This document shows positions 24,030 to 33,567 of a DNA stretch of 64,000 bases, piece by piece. The notes beneath the pieces are model-generated. The model did not search any database. It had not been told where the DNA came from and worked only from the letters and a program-made list of their open reading frames with translations. The translations under genes were made by a program, and so were the position numbers. The stretch's first letter is position 1, and each line of letters begins with the position of its first letter. Source of the stretch: Stratiolaelaps scimitus. Taxonomy: Eukaryota > Arthropoda > Arachnida > Mesostigmata > Laelapidae. The stretch is from the NCBI GenBank assembly GCA_019614645.1, contig JABWDB010000005.1, positions 14,249,001 to 14,313,000 on the forward strand, read 5' to 3'.

Positions 24030-25015
24030 GTGCCTGCACTCGGGCGGTTAAATGCCTTATTGCATCAACTCCGCTCGAGATTTTCGGTCATCTGTGCCAG
24101 AAGAGTTGCACGTTCTACCCTCGCAGACTGCAAGACATGCGTCAAACTTCGGGCTCATGCAGCCTGTGAAGTGTTACCGCCGCTGGCAGCGTTTCGCGTT
24201 GAACGCCCTTCACCGTTTGCCTTCACGGGAGTCGAGTTCGCCGGCCCATTATATTCACGTGACGACAGTGGCCAGAAATGCAAGGGCTGTATCGTACTCG
24301 TTTGCTGCGCCACAGCTAGAGCAGTTCACATTGAATTAGTTCTCAGTTTGTCCACTTACGAATTTATATTGGCGCTTCGAAGGTTTCTCAATCGACGCCC
24401 TGTGGTGTCGAAAATTATTTCTGACAACGCACTCTCCTTTAAGAGAGCAGCAGTAGAAATAAAATTGATCTATGATCACATTAAGAATCGTCAAATTAAA
24501 CTCATTCCTTGCTTGCCGCAAAAGGCATAACGTGGGAATTCATCACTGAACGCTTGGTAGGAACGGTTAGTGAGTGTTGTGAAAAAGACTTTGAGGAAAA
24601 TCTTATGTACTAATTGCCTTCCCTTCAGAGAACTTGTTACGGTCTTAACAGATATCGAATCCATGGTTAACATGCGTCCAATAACAACTGTAGCTTCAGA
24701 CGCATCGCAACTACGTGCACTCTGCCCGGCCGATCTTCTTCACGGCTACCGAGCCAACTCTGTTCTTCCAGAATTTTCGAAAAAAACATTCCGTTTTCCC
24801 GATAGCTCTGCGATTGTGTTCTCTAAACGTTGGTAATTTCAGCAGTCGTTAGTCGACTCGTATTGGAGGCGTTTCAGGAAGGAATACTTAGAGTATCTGC
24901 GGTCAGCACATACGGAATCCGACTGCAAGCAGGCCACTTCAACCAGGAGACATTTGCACCCTGCACGACCCTGCCCCATCGCGAGCTTGCTGGCCCCTGG
25001 TGCGCGGCGTTTTGA
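24030..25015 (+). pseudogene. BEL/Pao integrase remnant
   Basis: DCKTCVKLRAHA near the start resembles the second half of the HHCC zinc site. GVEFAGPLY follows where functional copies carry a catalytic Asp (here Glu). SKIISDNALSFKRA corresponds to the SDNGTNF-type second catalytic Asp. Stops near 24528 and later frameshifts break the C-terminal part, whose last recognisable piece is at 24.83-25.0 kb. Confidence 0.8.
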
Positions 25016-25264
25016 CTCATGGCGGGGAGAGAACGGACCTCAGGCAGGGATCCTGCGTTAATCAGCTACCTACAGGGCAACGTTACAGCAGACCTATCGA
25101 CTACATCGTCTACAACTATAGACACACACATCTCATTATACAACTTTCAATGCAAGCATAAGCAACCTATATTTTGTTGGCCAATTATTTGCATTGCCTC
25201 TTTCACCACTACAATTCTTATTACTTTATTATATCATGAACGCGGACCCGCGTTTGCGGGGGAA

Positions 25265-25620
25265 TGTGACCAACGAAGTTCGCCGAAATTTTAAATTTGC
25301 CGCCGTTATGTGTATTGTTGTTGTTATTACATAAAACTGCAAATTATGTTAATTAAGTATTTATTGACCTTCTTTATACATATATATATATACAGAGATG
25401 GTGCTGGATGCCCTAACGACGATAGATCCTGCGCGCTTGTCCCCGGTGGCGCGCAGGATCTTTCCTTCTGCAACGCCTCTGCCCCGCTATGCAGAGAGAC
25501 AATACCATCACCTTCCTCGGGACAATGACGGCCCCGGCCTTGATCCCCAACTAATCCCCCCTAAACGGATTACAATTTCTAATTATTGTACGTTTGAAGT
25601 TTTATATGCTAAATAAATTA
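25265..25620 (+). repeat. Candidate 3' LTR of the BEL/Pao element
   Basis: It begins TGTGACCAACG directly after a purine-rich GCGGGGGAA tract, the usual arrangement for a 3' LTR, and contains AATAAA at 25612-25617. Without a matching 5' LTR its end is a guess. Confidence 0.45.
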
Positions 25621-26234
25621 TATTTGTATTAAAATGGTGCCATTTGTATTCATATATGTTACTACCTTGGAATTGAGCAATGTTGTATAGCTGTACAGCT
25701 TTCGCTATAATTAGCTATAGTGGGGACATTTCTCTATCTCTGATCAGCGACTTCCTTTGGCGATGAAATTATTGCCACAGGATCCTTCCTTGAGTTACAG
25801 AACAACACGTAGTCTCATATAGCGTCAAATGATCCGCCAAACGTACGTATGTATAACGATGTTAACGACAGAGATACTCGCAACGCGTCTTACAACTGTT
25901 GTGCAAAACTTGAATGGACTTAGTTGCAAGCAGAAATATAGGCAAGCAGACGGCATGAAACACAGGTCAATATCGACCGATCAGACTTTGTTCTGCTTCG
26001 TTCTAGCCCATCCTCTCATCCACCACTTACTATAATAATATCAGAGATAATCTGGATAACCTAATGATTGGCTCGATGAAGTTCATGAAACCCAAAAAAG
26101 TGATCCGTGATCGGATCACTTTTTCGACAATTTGCGATGACTTTATCGATGCATACGACTATATATATATATAGTATGGATGCATGAAGTACTGGCAGAG
26201 CTGCTATCCACATTAGTTACTGGCAACGACGACA
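25621..26234. other. Region between the BEL element and the repeat-protein ORF
   Basis: No exon recognised. It holds the 13-bp hairpin at 26095-26124 and (TA)n at about 26160-26173. It would contain the promoter of the downstream ORF if that ORF is a gene. Confidence 0.4.
26095..26124. repeat. Perfect 13-bp hairpin, 4-nt loop
   Basis: AAAAAGTGATCCG and its exact complement flank TGAT, about 110 bp upstream of the large repeat ORF. It resembles a bacterial terminator in shape, but the setting is eukaryotic. Its function is unknown. Confidence 0.85.
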
Positions 26235-28145
26235 ATGGTCTATCCTCATTATCCACTTCGAGATCGAGAGCAAAACCAAAGCCGGGACCAAAGACGCTCA
26301 TGGCGTCGACGATCGTCGCCGCGGCGTTCACGATCGCCGCTGAGGGCTCGCGGTTATCCGGGACAGCCAGGCCGGAGGAATAGCGGTTATCCGGCACCGC
26401 AAGGTATCCCATATCCGCCCCCAAACGTGCCGCACGGTATACCATATCCGCCCCCAAACGTGCAGCTAGTTCCGAGCTATCCGGGACAGCCACCGGCGGC
26501 GGTTCCGAGCTATCCGGGACAGCCACCGGCGGCGGTTCCGAGCTATCCGGGACAGCCACCGGCGGCGGTTCCGAGCTATCCGGGACAGCCACCGGCGGCG
26601 GTTGTGAGATATCCGGGACAGCCACCGGCGGCGGTTGTGAGATATCCGGGACAGCCACCGGCGGCGGTTGTGAGATATCCGGGACAGCCACCGGCGGCGG
26701 TTGTGAGATATCCGGGACAGCCACCGGCGGCGGTTATGAGCTATCCGGGACAGCCACCGGCGGCGGTTATGAGCTATCCGGGACAGCCACCGGCGGCGGT
26801 TATGAGCTATCCGGGACAGCCACCGGCGGCGGTTGTGAGATATCCGGGACAGCCACCGGCGGCGGTTGTGAGATATCCGGGACAGCCACCGGCGGCGGTT
26901 GTGAGATATCCGGGACAGCCACCGGCGGTGGTTCCGGGCTATCCGGGCCAGCCACCGGCGGCGGTTGTGAGATATCCGGGACAGCCACCGGCGGTGGTTC
27001 CGGGCTATCCGGGCCAGCCACCGGCGGTGGTTCCGGGCTATCCGGGCCAGCCACCGGCGGTGGTTCCGGGCTACACCGGCCAGCCAACAGCGGTGGTTCC
27101 GGGCTACACCGGCCAGCCAACAGCGGTGGTTCCGGGCTATCCGGGACAGCCAACCGCGGTGGTTCCGGGCTATCCGGGACAGCTAACCGCGGTGGTTCCG
27201 GGCTATCCGGGACAGCTAACCGCGGTGGTTCCGGGCTATCCGGGACAGCCAAGCCCGGGGCTTCGAGAAAGCAAGGGTCCGACCGACACGTCACCTCTTT
27301 TAGTGCTGCCACCTCTTGTGCAACCACCACAGGTCGTGCAGCCATTGTTTTCACACTCGCTGAATAAAACGCCAGTGCACGTCGTGCCGACACCGGAGGG
27401 AGGGTATCCGGACGAGACGTTGCCGGTTGAACAAGCGGACTCAGGGCAAGTGCACGTTGAGGCTAGTGATCTGCCTCCAATCACGGTAGTCCTTAAACCA
27501 GTACCTGGGCAGGTACGCGATCCGTCTGGATCGCAGCCACTTCAGTATCACGTGGATCACGCGTACAGGGGGACGGCAGCTCGCCCGTGCGTGGATTCGA
27601 TATGTCTTCAAACCGGTGAATTCGACGAGAACGGGCAGCCTGTGGCGGTTAATTACGTGCAGCCGATGATAGTGGACGGCGAATACGTGCCAGCGATGAT
27701 GTACGACATGCAGGGGCGGCCATTGCGAATCGCCGAGGCATCCACTTCGCCGGTGAAACGGGAACCCACTTCGCCCGTGCAACGAAGCGCTTCGCCCGTG
27801 CAACGAAGCGCTTCGCCCGTGCAACGACGCACTCCGCCCATGGAACGGCCCATTGAGGAGGGGACGCCCATGGAACGGCCCATTGAGGAGGGGACGCCCA
27901 TGGAACGGCCCATTGAGGAGGGGACGCCCATGGAACGGCCCATTGAGGAGGGGACGCCCATGGAACGGCCCATTGAGGAGGGGACGCCCATGGAACGGCC
28001 CATTGAGGAGGGGACGCCCGTAGAGCCGACATCTGGTGCCCCGCGTCACAGGCCGAGCGACCACCGTCCAGCCCATCCCGAAAAGCTCCAAAGGCAAAAG
28101 GAGGCTTACCTCAGGCTCAGAGACCAGATTCGCGCACGTGAGTAG
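26235..28145 (+). CDS. RS/proline-rich tandem-repeat protein (636 aa), unknown function
   Basis: I do not recognise a family. In order: an Arg/Ser-rich start (about residues 10-40, including RRSSPRRSRSPLR), two IPYPPPNV units, 24 tandem 11-residue units (residues 80-343; consensus xxYPGQPPAAV), and a non-repetitive acidic/hydrophobic middle (about 344-510). Next come three 7-residue ASPVQRS-like units, six exact 10-residue units MERPIEEGTP (about 535-594), and a charged C-terminus ending in a predicted helix rich in Lys, Arg and Gln. No signal peptide or membrane segment is visible, so it looks largely disordered and intracellular, perhaps nuclear. The ATG at 26235 is the first in frame. There is no intron, and AATAAA lies 183 nt after the stop. 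The sequence is much more GC-rich than its flanks. It could instead be a single exon of a larger gene. Confidence 0.6.
   Translation: MVYPHYPLRDREQNQSRDQRRSWRRRSSPRRSRSPLRARGYPGQPGRRNSGYPAPQGIPYPPPNVPHGIPYPPPNVQLVPSYPGQPPAAVPSYPGQPPAAVPSYPGQPPAAVPSYPGQPPAAVVRYPGQPPAAVVRYPGQPPAAVVRYPGQPPAAVVRYPGQPPAAVMSYPGQPPAAVMSYPGQPPAAVMSYPGQPPAAVVRYPGQPPAAVVRYPGQPPAAVVRYPGQPPAVVPGYPGQPPAAVVRYPGQPPAVVPGYPGQPPAVVPGYPGQPPAVVPGYTGQPTAVVPGYTGQPTAVVPGYPGQPTAVVPGYPGQLTAVVPGYPGQLTAVVPGYPGQPSPGLRESKGPTDTSPLLVLPPLVQPPQVVQPLFSHSLNKTPVHVVPTPEGGYPDETLPVEQADSGQVHVEASDLPPITVVLKPVPGQVRDPSGSQPLQYHVDHAYRGTAARPCVDSICLQTGEFDENGQPVAVNYVQPMIVDGEYVPAMMYDMQGRPLRIAEASTSPVKREPTSPVQRSASPVQRSASPVQRRTPPMERPIEEGTPMERPIEEGTPMERPIEEGTPMERPIEEGTPMERPIEEGTPMERPIEEGTPVEPTSGAPRHRPSDHRPAHPEKLQRQKEAYLRLRDQIRARE
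26472..27263 (+). repeat. 33-bp minisatellite, 24 units, in frame
   Basis: Twenty-four 33-bp units encode 11 residues each. Variants cluster in blocks: four PSY units, four VRY, three MSY, three VRY, then mixed PGY/VRY, and finally degenerate PGYTGQPT and PGQLT units. This block order is typical of unequal crossing over. No unit has an internal spacer, so it is not a CRISPR-like array. Confidence 0.97.
27837..28016 (+). repeat. 30-bp minisatellite, 6 units, in frame
   Basis: Six identical 30-bp units encode PMERPIEEGT. Identity at the nucleotide level shows very recent amplification or homogenisation. It lies in the same ORF as the 33-bp array but is unrelated in sequence. Confidence 0.97.
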
Positions 28146-28327
28146 AAAGCTAGGTGAAGAAGCTGCTTAGGCGACGAAGACGAGACGTGTCATAATCTCC
28201 GCACTGACTCGACGTCAGTGATCGGATGGTCGGATTAGTGAGCTGTGGTTCTCCTCAACTATAGCATATGCATGAATAACGAGACGTAACAAAATTTCGC
28301 ACTCCGCAGGGGCTCTTAACCTGCGTC

Positions 28328-28333
28328 AATAAA
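28328..28333 (+). terminator. Polyadenylation signal downstream of the repeat-protein ORF
   Basis: AATAAA lies 183 nt after the stop codon of the 636-codon ORF, consistent with a short 3' UTR. Confidence 0.5.
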
Positions 28334-28606
28334 TGTAAATGAATTGCCACTGAGTTTGTGTTTCTTATGGATGTATGGATGTTGATGGGGGCCGCCTGTT
28401 GGGAACCGCCGAGCGATCGTGTCCGACAGACACGCGGTATAAGAGTGGAGACACGCGATCCCGAAGCCGTCCTCCCGATCCCGGAGCCGTCCTCCCAGGG
28501 GAATTTCATCGCGGGTCCCATTTTAACAACCCTATCGTAATGAAGACTTTACACTGTATATTATAATTTTATTTATTGCTCTATGATTTTTTACTTATCA
28601 GTATCT

Positions 28607-28868
28607 CGCTTTCAGTTTCTATATTCTGTTTCGGTTCTCGTCGCCAATATATCCAGTAATTGTTTTAGTGGCCTTACTCCGTATTTTTCTATTAATACGT
28701 CCCTTCCTTTTTATATATATATATATAATATATATCACGCTTTCAGTTTCTATATTCTGTTTCGGTTCTCGTCGCCAATATATCCAGTAATTGTTTTAGT
28801 GGCCTTACTCCGTATTTTTCTATTAATACGTCCCTTCCTTTTTATATATATATAATATATATCATTTA
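28607..28868. repeat. 131-bp tandem duplication
   Basis: Two nearly identical copies begin at 28607 and 28738 (CGCTTTCAGTTTCTATATTC) and both end in (TA)n. The copies differ mainly in the length of the TA tract. A 19-bp direct repeat (CTGTGCCAGTTCCGATCA) occurs twice nearby at about 28961-29000. Confidence 0.95.
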
Positions 28869-29514
28869 TATATATATCCTCTTGAAATCGTCGAAATTCC
28901 TCGAATTAATCGGTTTTTATCCCCGCGTTATAACCCAAGACACTAAGCTTGTCTTCGTTTGCTGTGCCAGTTCCGATCAGCTGTGCCAGTTCCGATCATT
29001 TGCCTTGTTGCCATTTCACTGATAATTTGTATTGCTTATTCTTCGTCTGCCGGCGACTTAGGTTTCTCGCATTCTTTCGTCGCACCCTGCGAAGAGAGAG
29101 CACTCCTTCATTCTTGCTGCTGCGGCAGTTATCACGTGACGACGAGAAATCATCGACATTTTTATTGTATCATCACTCCCTAGCTCTAATGAGCCAGATT
29201 TGTTTTCTATAAAACAAGTCCAAATCGAACAAATATTCAAGCACACACACACACACGTTACGCATGGATTACATTCAAGTGCATGCCCTATCGATCGTAA
29301 GCATTCATATCACCAACCAACGTTTACCAAAAAATCTTGATAAGAATATCCTGATGACATGACTCGCAGAATTCTCCGCGATATCCGACTGGTTGGTTGT
29401 TCACTTGTTGAGATCATATTGCCCAGCATTTGCCTGTTCGTATAGCGTGATGATGTTTAGCGACGGGCATGTATGACAAGGTTGCGTCTTTTGTCGAGCA
29501 GCATTCGTTTCTCC

Positions 29515-29730
29515 TTACCTAGATGCATTCTGACTTAACAATAAACAGTACCATAGGACGACGTCCGCATATAAAGGATGTGGCTTAGTCGGCACGCTAA
29601 AACTGGCGTATCGTGCAAACGCAACGCACAGCAGTGCGGCTGATGTGCCAAGCACTGATGAAAGTATCCATAACCGAAGCATACTTCTATCCACTGAGAC
29701 CGCGAGGCCGTGAAAGACGTAGCCCGTATT
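29515..29730 (-). CDS. Possible internal exon of an unknown membrane protein
   Basis: On the minus strand a frame reads through a Leu/Ala/Val-rich segment (LWILSSVLGTSAALLCVAFA) that could span a membrane. It then reaches a strong donor, CATCTAG|GTAAGG at about 29517. A possible acceptor, GTTTACAG, lies about 200 nt upstream. I recognise no family, and no flanking exons were found. It may be a chance frame. Confidence 0.25.
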   Translation of the reverse strand, partial: NTGYVFHGLAVSVDRSMLRLWILSSVLGTSAALLCVAFARYASFSVPTKPHPLYADVVLWYCLLLSQNASR

Positions 29731-29996
29731 CTGTAAACACGTGCGGGCCATCGGGGCCATGTCGGTGTCGTTGGAGGTCTCACTCAGGTAACTCTCAATT
29801 TATAGCCATTAATGCACATTCGTTCACGGAACTCACACAATTAATGACGAGTCCCTTGAACGAAATGTGTTGGTGATATCGTCGAATACGGAAGCTCATT
29901 CAGCCACGACATATTGTTGCAGGGTTAAACCGTTGTTGATACGTTCCAAGTACGCTCATAGGGCGCATTTCCTCTACGCGCATGTCCCTCTACGCG

Positions 29997-29997
<1 letters not shown>

Positions 29998-30030
<33 letters not shown>
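29998..30030. repeat. (TA)n microsatellite
   Basis: About 16 uninterrupted TA units. Confidence 0.95.
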
Positions 30031-30032
<2 letters not shown>

Positions 30033-31592
30033 CATGATTCAGTCAGATTTGTATTCCCTAAATGTCAAGCATATCGTTATAGCGAGGAATTATATGTATG
30101 CCGCTCGCATGTATTTTACTGATGTTCATCATCAACTGAGTCCCAATTCATTTTGCGGCTGTGAGCTAGTGGATATCTACGAACAAATTTCGATAGGGCT
30201 CGAGTTTACATAGAGGTCGGGACAGTAGTGAAATAGAAGAATTGGCTAGACAATCAGATGAGCCAGGATCGCTATACGATGTGTCGTACAATATTGTATG
30301 CGGTCAGATATGACAGTCATGCATTTATTTTCTCATACTTGGTAATTGTGGTAGCAGCTGTAAGAATAGTATATATATGTATATATATATATATATATAA
30401 TGTTTTTTGCAGACGTAGTACATCGGTTTTGTTACCATTGTCTGTCGTTCTACGATCTATTCGCAAGTCTGTTTCAAAGGGCTTGAAGATGTCGACGCTT
30501 GTGGTCTGCCTTTAGAATTCGACGCTGCGTGCGTCCCTGCTATCGATTGCGCACCGCAGTGCTCATGTATCTCGGACGCTCTATTCCACCAGTGTTAAAG
30601 AAAGACAATCTTGTTTCTTTGGTTGATCGGTTCGTTGCTTCGCTTCTTCGGGATGTTTTACCCAGCAAGGGCCTATAATGTAGTTGGGCGGTACGTGCCT
30701 ATTTTTTCTGCCACTGTGGATTTTTGTCGAACTTTTTGCTGTGTATCGAACAGAAATTTTTGGAGAAACGCCTTCTTCTTCTCTTCAAAAATCTTTCCTC
30801 CGCCCTGGAAGTGTCTATCAAAAGGCAATAACGTGGTCCGAGCTTTCGTTTTCAATAGGAAAAACATCAGACGTGTCGAGTCGACGTTAGCATCCATCGG
30901 TGAAAATCATTCATTAATAACTAGCAGCTAATAACAAGGAGGGACGTACATGGCAGTGAACACTATTGAGCGCAGCGTGGCCGCAGCAGCAGCAACAGCA
31001 GCAGGAACCCACATAGCAATGACAGGATGCGGTGCCATTAGCCAAGGGATGAATTAAACAATACCTGTTTAAAGCAATATGACAAGTGTTGAATAGTGAC
31101 CATTGATGCCACCAATGTGGAACGTCTAGCTTAATCATAACAATAATAGTTATTAATTATTAGCAGATGTAGCAAGCGAAATGGCTGAATACTCAGCATC
31201 CATAAAGGATTTCGATGTACACACCATAACAAAAAGGGGAATGACGATGCCGAGGTTCTGCTAGTTTGTGCAGTAGACAGCTGGCCTGTTGTAGTGATAC
31301 TACGTTTATAAGTTTGATATGGACTCGCGTGTATTGGATGTGGGTGATATGCCTCTCGTTGTAAAATGATGTCATTTGAAGTTTTTTGTGTTTTCTTCCA
31401 CTGTTGTCTCCAAGATTTTGATCGAAATTCGTCACGTGTTAACATTGCGATTATTTCGACTGAACGACATAACCCATCTCCCGACATGCTATAGGCTACT
31501 TGGTTCGTTTACCGAAGAGACACCACCGTGATGGCTCAAATAGATCTGCCTATGGAAAAATCCGCATGCAACTTGACAACTAGTAGCCACAA

Positions 31593-31597
<5 letters not shown>

Positions 31598-31623
<26 letters not shown>
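31598..31623. repeat. (TA)n microsatellite
   Basis: About 13 uninterrupted TA units. Confidence 0.95.
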
Positions 31624-32384
31624 GTGTGACTTTCTAATTGTTCCTGTCTCGCCGCTCGTAGCACGCACATCGTCGTTGGACTATTGATGAAAGAACGCAC
31701 TGATACAGTACACCTAGGTATAATAGATCCAAGTCATCCTGTCCTCGCCGTCAAATGAAAGAACACACGTTTATTCTATCGGCATTCTCTACATCGACTA
31801 TCATCCAGGCACGTGCACCTCGGCGTATCTGTCTACCAGCTGCCTGAGATGATGTATTACTGCACGCGAAAAGGGATGACGCCGAAGGGTCATCCAGCGC
31901 CGTAAACCTCTGGCCTACTGACTTCTGTCATGTGCATAATTAGTAGTGTCCTCAGGGGTAATACGGACACAAACCTGAAAACGAGATTCCACCTCGCTTA
32001 TGCGTAGGTACATATGACAACCTGCGAACTGTGATATATATATATATATATATTATATCTATATATATATGTTGAGAGATCATAACAGATTGTGTCCAGT
32101 CCACTGACAGGATACTATGTATGTGTAGAGGATAGGGTACATATGGTATCCCGACGAGTATCATAGCAATGATCACTTGCTCTGTCGATGTGTCCCCGGA
32201 CGCCAAAAAAATTAATCAGCCGTATTCATTGTCGCTGTCATAGTATGCTAAGTACATTCTATTCACCTCAATTGAGTCATTAGCAACGTTATAAGTATTG
32301 TGATATCCATGACTATATACAATACAACAACAGGATTTTGTCATTCTTAGACAGAGTCAAACATGCGGCTAAATATGAAGTTGA

Positions 32385-32512
32385 AGCGGTATTCTTTTGT
32401 CTGTCTAGCTATATACGCAGGCCGCTCTCTCTCTCTCTCAATATATATATATATATATATATTGAGAGAGAGCGACCTGCGTATATAGCTAGACAGACAA
32501 AAGAATACCGCT
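32385..32512. repeat. 128-bp near-perfect palindrome
   Basis: The left arm starts AGCGGTATTCTTTTGTCTGT and the right arm ends with its complement. The arms share about 55 non-AT bases, including TCTAGCTATATACGCAGG. One clear mismatch and a CT-tract length difference separate them, around a (TA)n core. A second, smaller inverted repeat (TCTTACAT) around (TA)n follows at about 32517-32563. Such a sequence can extrude a cruciform or yield a hairpin RNA. Confidence 0.9.
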
Positions 32513-33567
32513 ATCATATCTTACATTATATATATATATATATATATATATGATGTAAGAGATGATGTGAAGTTAAAGTTTTCGCAAAAGTACCGATCGC
32601 TCGATAGCTATTTTGTGCCAACATTTGCATGTTTCTCTTTTGCTGACACAATCTATTCAAAGTGTCAACGCGTCGTCCCATTAATAATGCCAGATCTTAG
32701 GTCCAGATCGGTCGAATGTGTCCATGTGTTAGTGGCCAACGGCGCCAACATATGCTGCAAAGGTGATCTACAAGATTCGAAGCATGATTCACTCCCAAGA
32801 ATGACAGGCACCACTCCATGAGAGAGTATGCCCTCTTCGACGTGCTGGTCTGTGGTGTCGCATTGAGCGGCCCATATTGAGCGTTCACAGATTAGGCCTC
32901 CTTTTCAGAAGGCTACTTACTTTCGCTTCTCTTAATTTCGCTACATTATCAGCATACATACGTACGCATTGTATGCTTATCGGACTAAATGAAATTGTTC
33001 ATGCCTCGTATGGGCGTAATTATCATCGTCATAGCAGTAACAAAAACAAAACAAAAGCTAATGATGACGATGATGACATTTGGTTTTTCACTGTTGTATC
33101 TCGTTCGATGGCCAAGAGCGAAGGAGTCCTGCTGTGTTCAGCTATTGGTGACACCGTCGGTTGCTGAGCTCTTCTCGAGCGACCAGTAGTCCATACCGTT
33201 CTGTTGAATTGGAGAGGATAAACAATCAAAGGTGCGGATATCACGTTAACGAAGGCTATCACAAATAGATATTATCAATGGTTAAAGGGTTATTAAACGA
33301 ACGGCAGTTTTACAATGCTTATATTCTCCTATGTCATTTTCACATAATCCATAAAAAAAATATATATATAGCAAATAAGCCGCGAGTGTTTGCATTTTCC
33401 AATTTTCACAAAGAAAATAGATGATTGACCTCGCAAGTCAAGCCGATCGGTCTTGTAGCTGCCCTAACTGATATAGTACCCCGCTAACGAGACTTACTCA
33501 TATATATATATATATATATGTATATATGTTTGTGACCAGTGGGAGCGAGCGGGCAGAAACTTCATGC

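Larger units (their letters stand above)
19801..25620 (+). mobile_element. Degenerate BEL/Pao LTR retrotransposon
   Basis: Domains of a BEL/Pao polyprotein appear in the usual order on the plus strand but in many broken frames. A Gln-rich gag-like region (20.0-20.4 kb) is followed by a gag zinc-knuckle block LCFCGGAHDSKKC-like near 20.64 kb, a protease-like region (21.05-21.35 kb), RT (21.9-22.7 kb), RNase H (22.86-23.1 kb) and integrase (24.05-25.0 kb). The 3' end has a purine-rich GCGGGGGAA followed by a candidate LTR beginning TGTGACC at 25265. A family A SINE interrupts it at 23544-23779. Multiple stops and frameshifts make it incapable of encoding a full polyprotein. Confidence 0.85.
28869..33567. 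other. Intergenic region rich in simple and inverted repeats
   Basis: Apart from the exon candidate at 29.5 kb and the palindrome at 32.4 kb, I see (TA)n tracts (29998-30030, about 30371-30398, 31598-31623, 32035-32070, 32526-32551, 33483-33498) and no recognisable gene. Confidence 0.45.

Noticed and set aside
26095..26124. Rho-independent terminator
   Set aside because: The stem plus T-run has the right shape, but everything else in the window is eukaryotic nuclear DNA.
26472..27263. Repeat array as a CRISPR or satellite
   Set aside because: Units are contiguous with no spacers, the frame is preserved and the setting is eukaryotic. It is a coding minisatellite.
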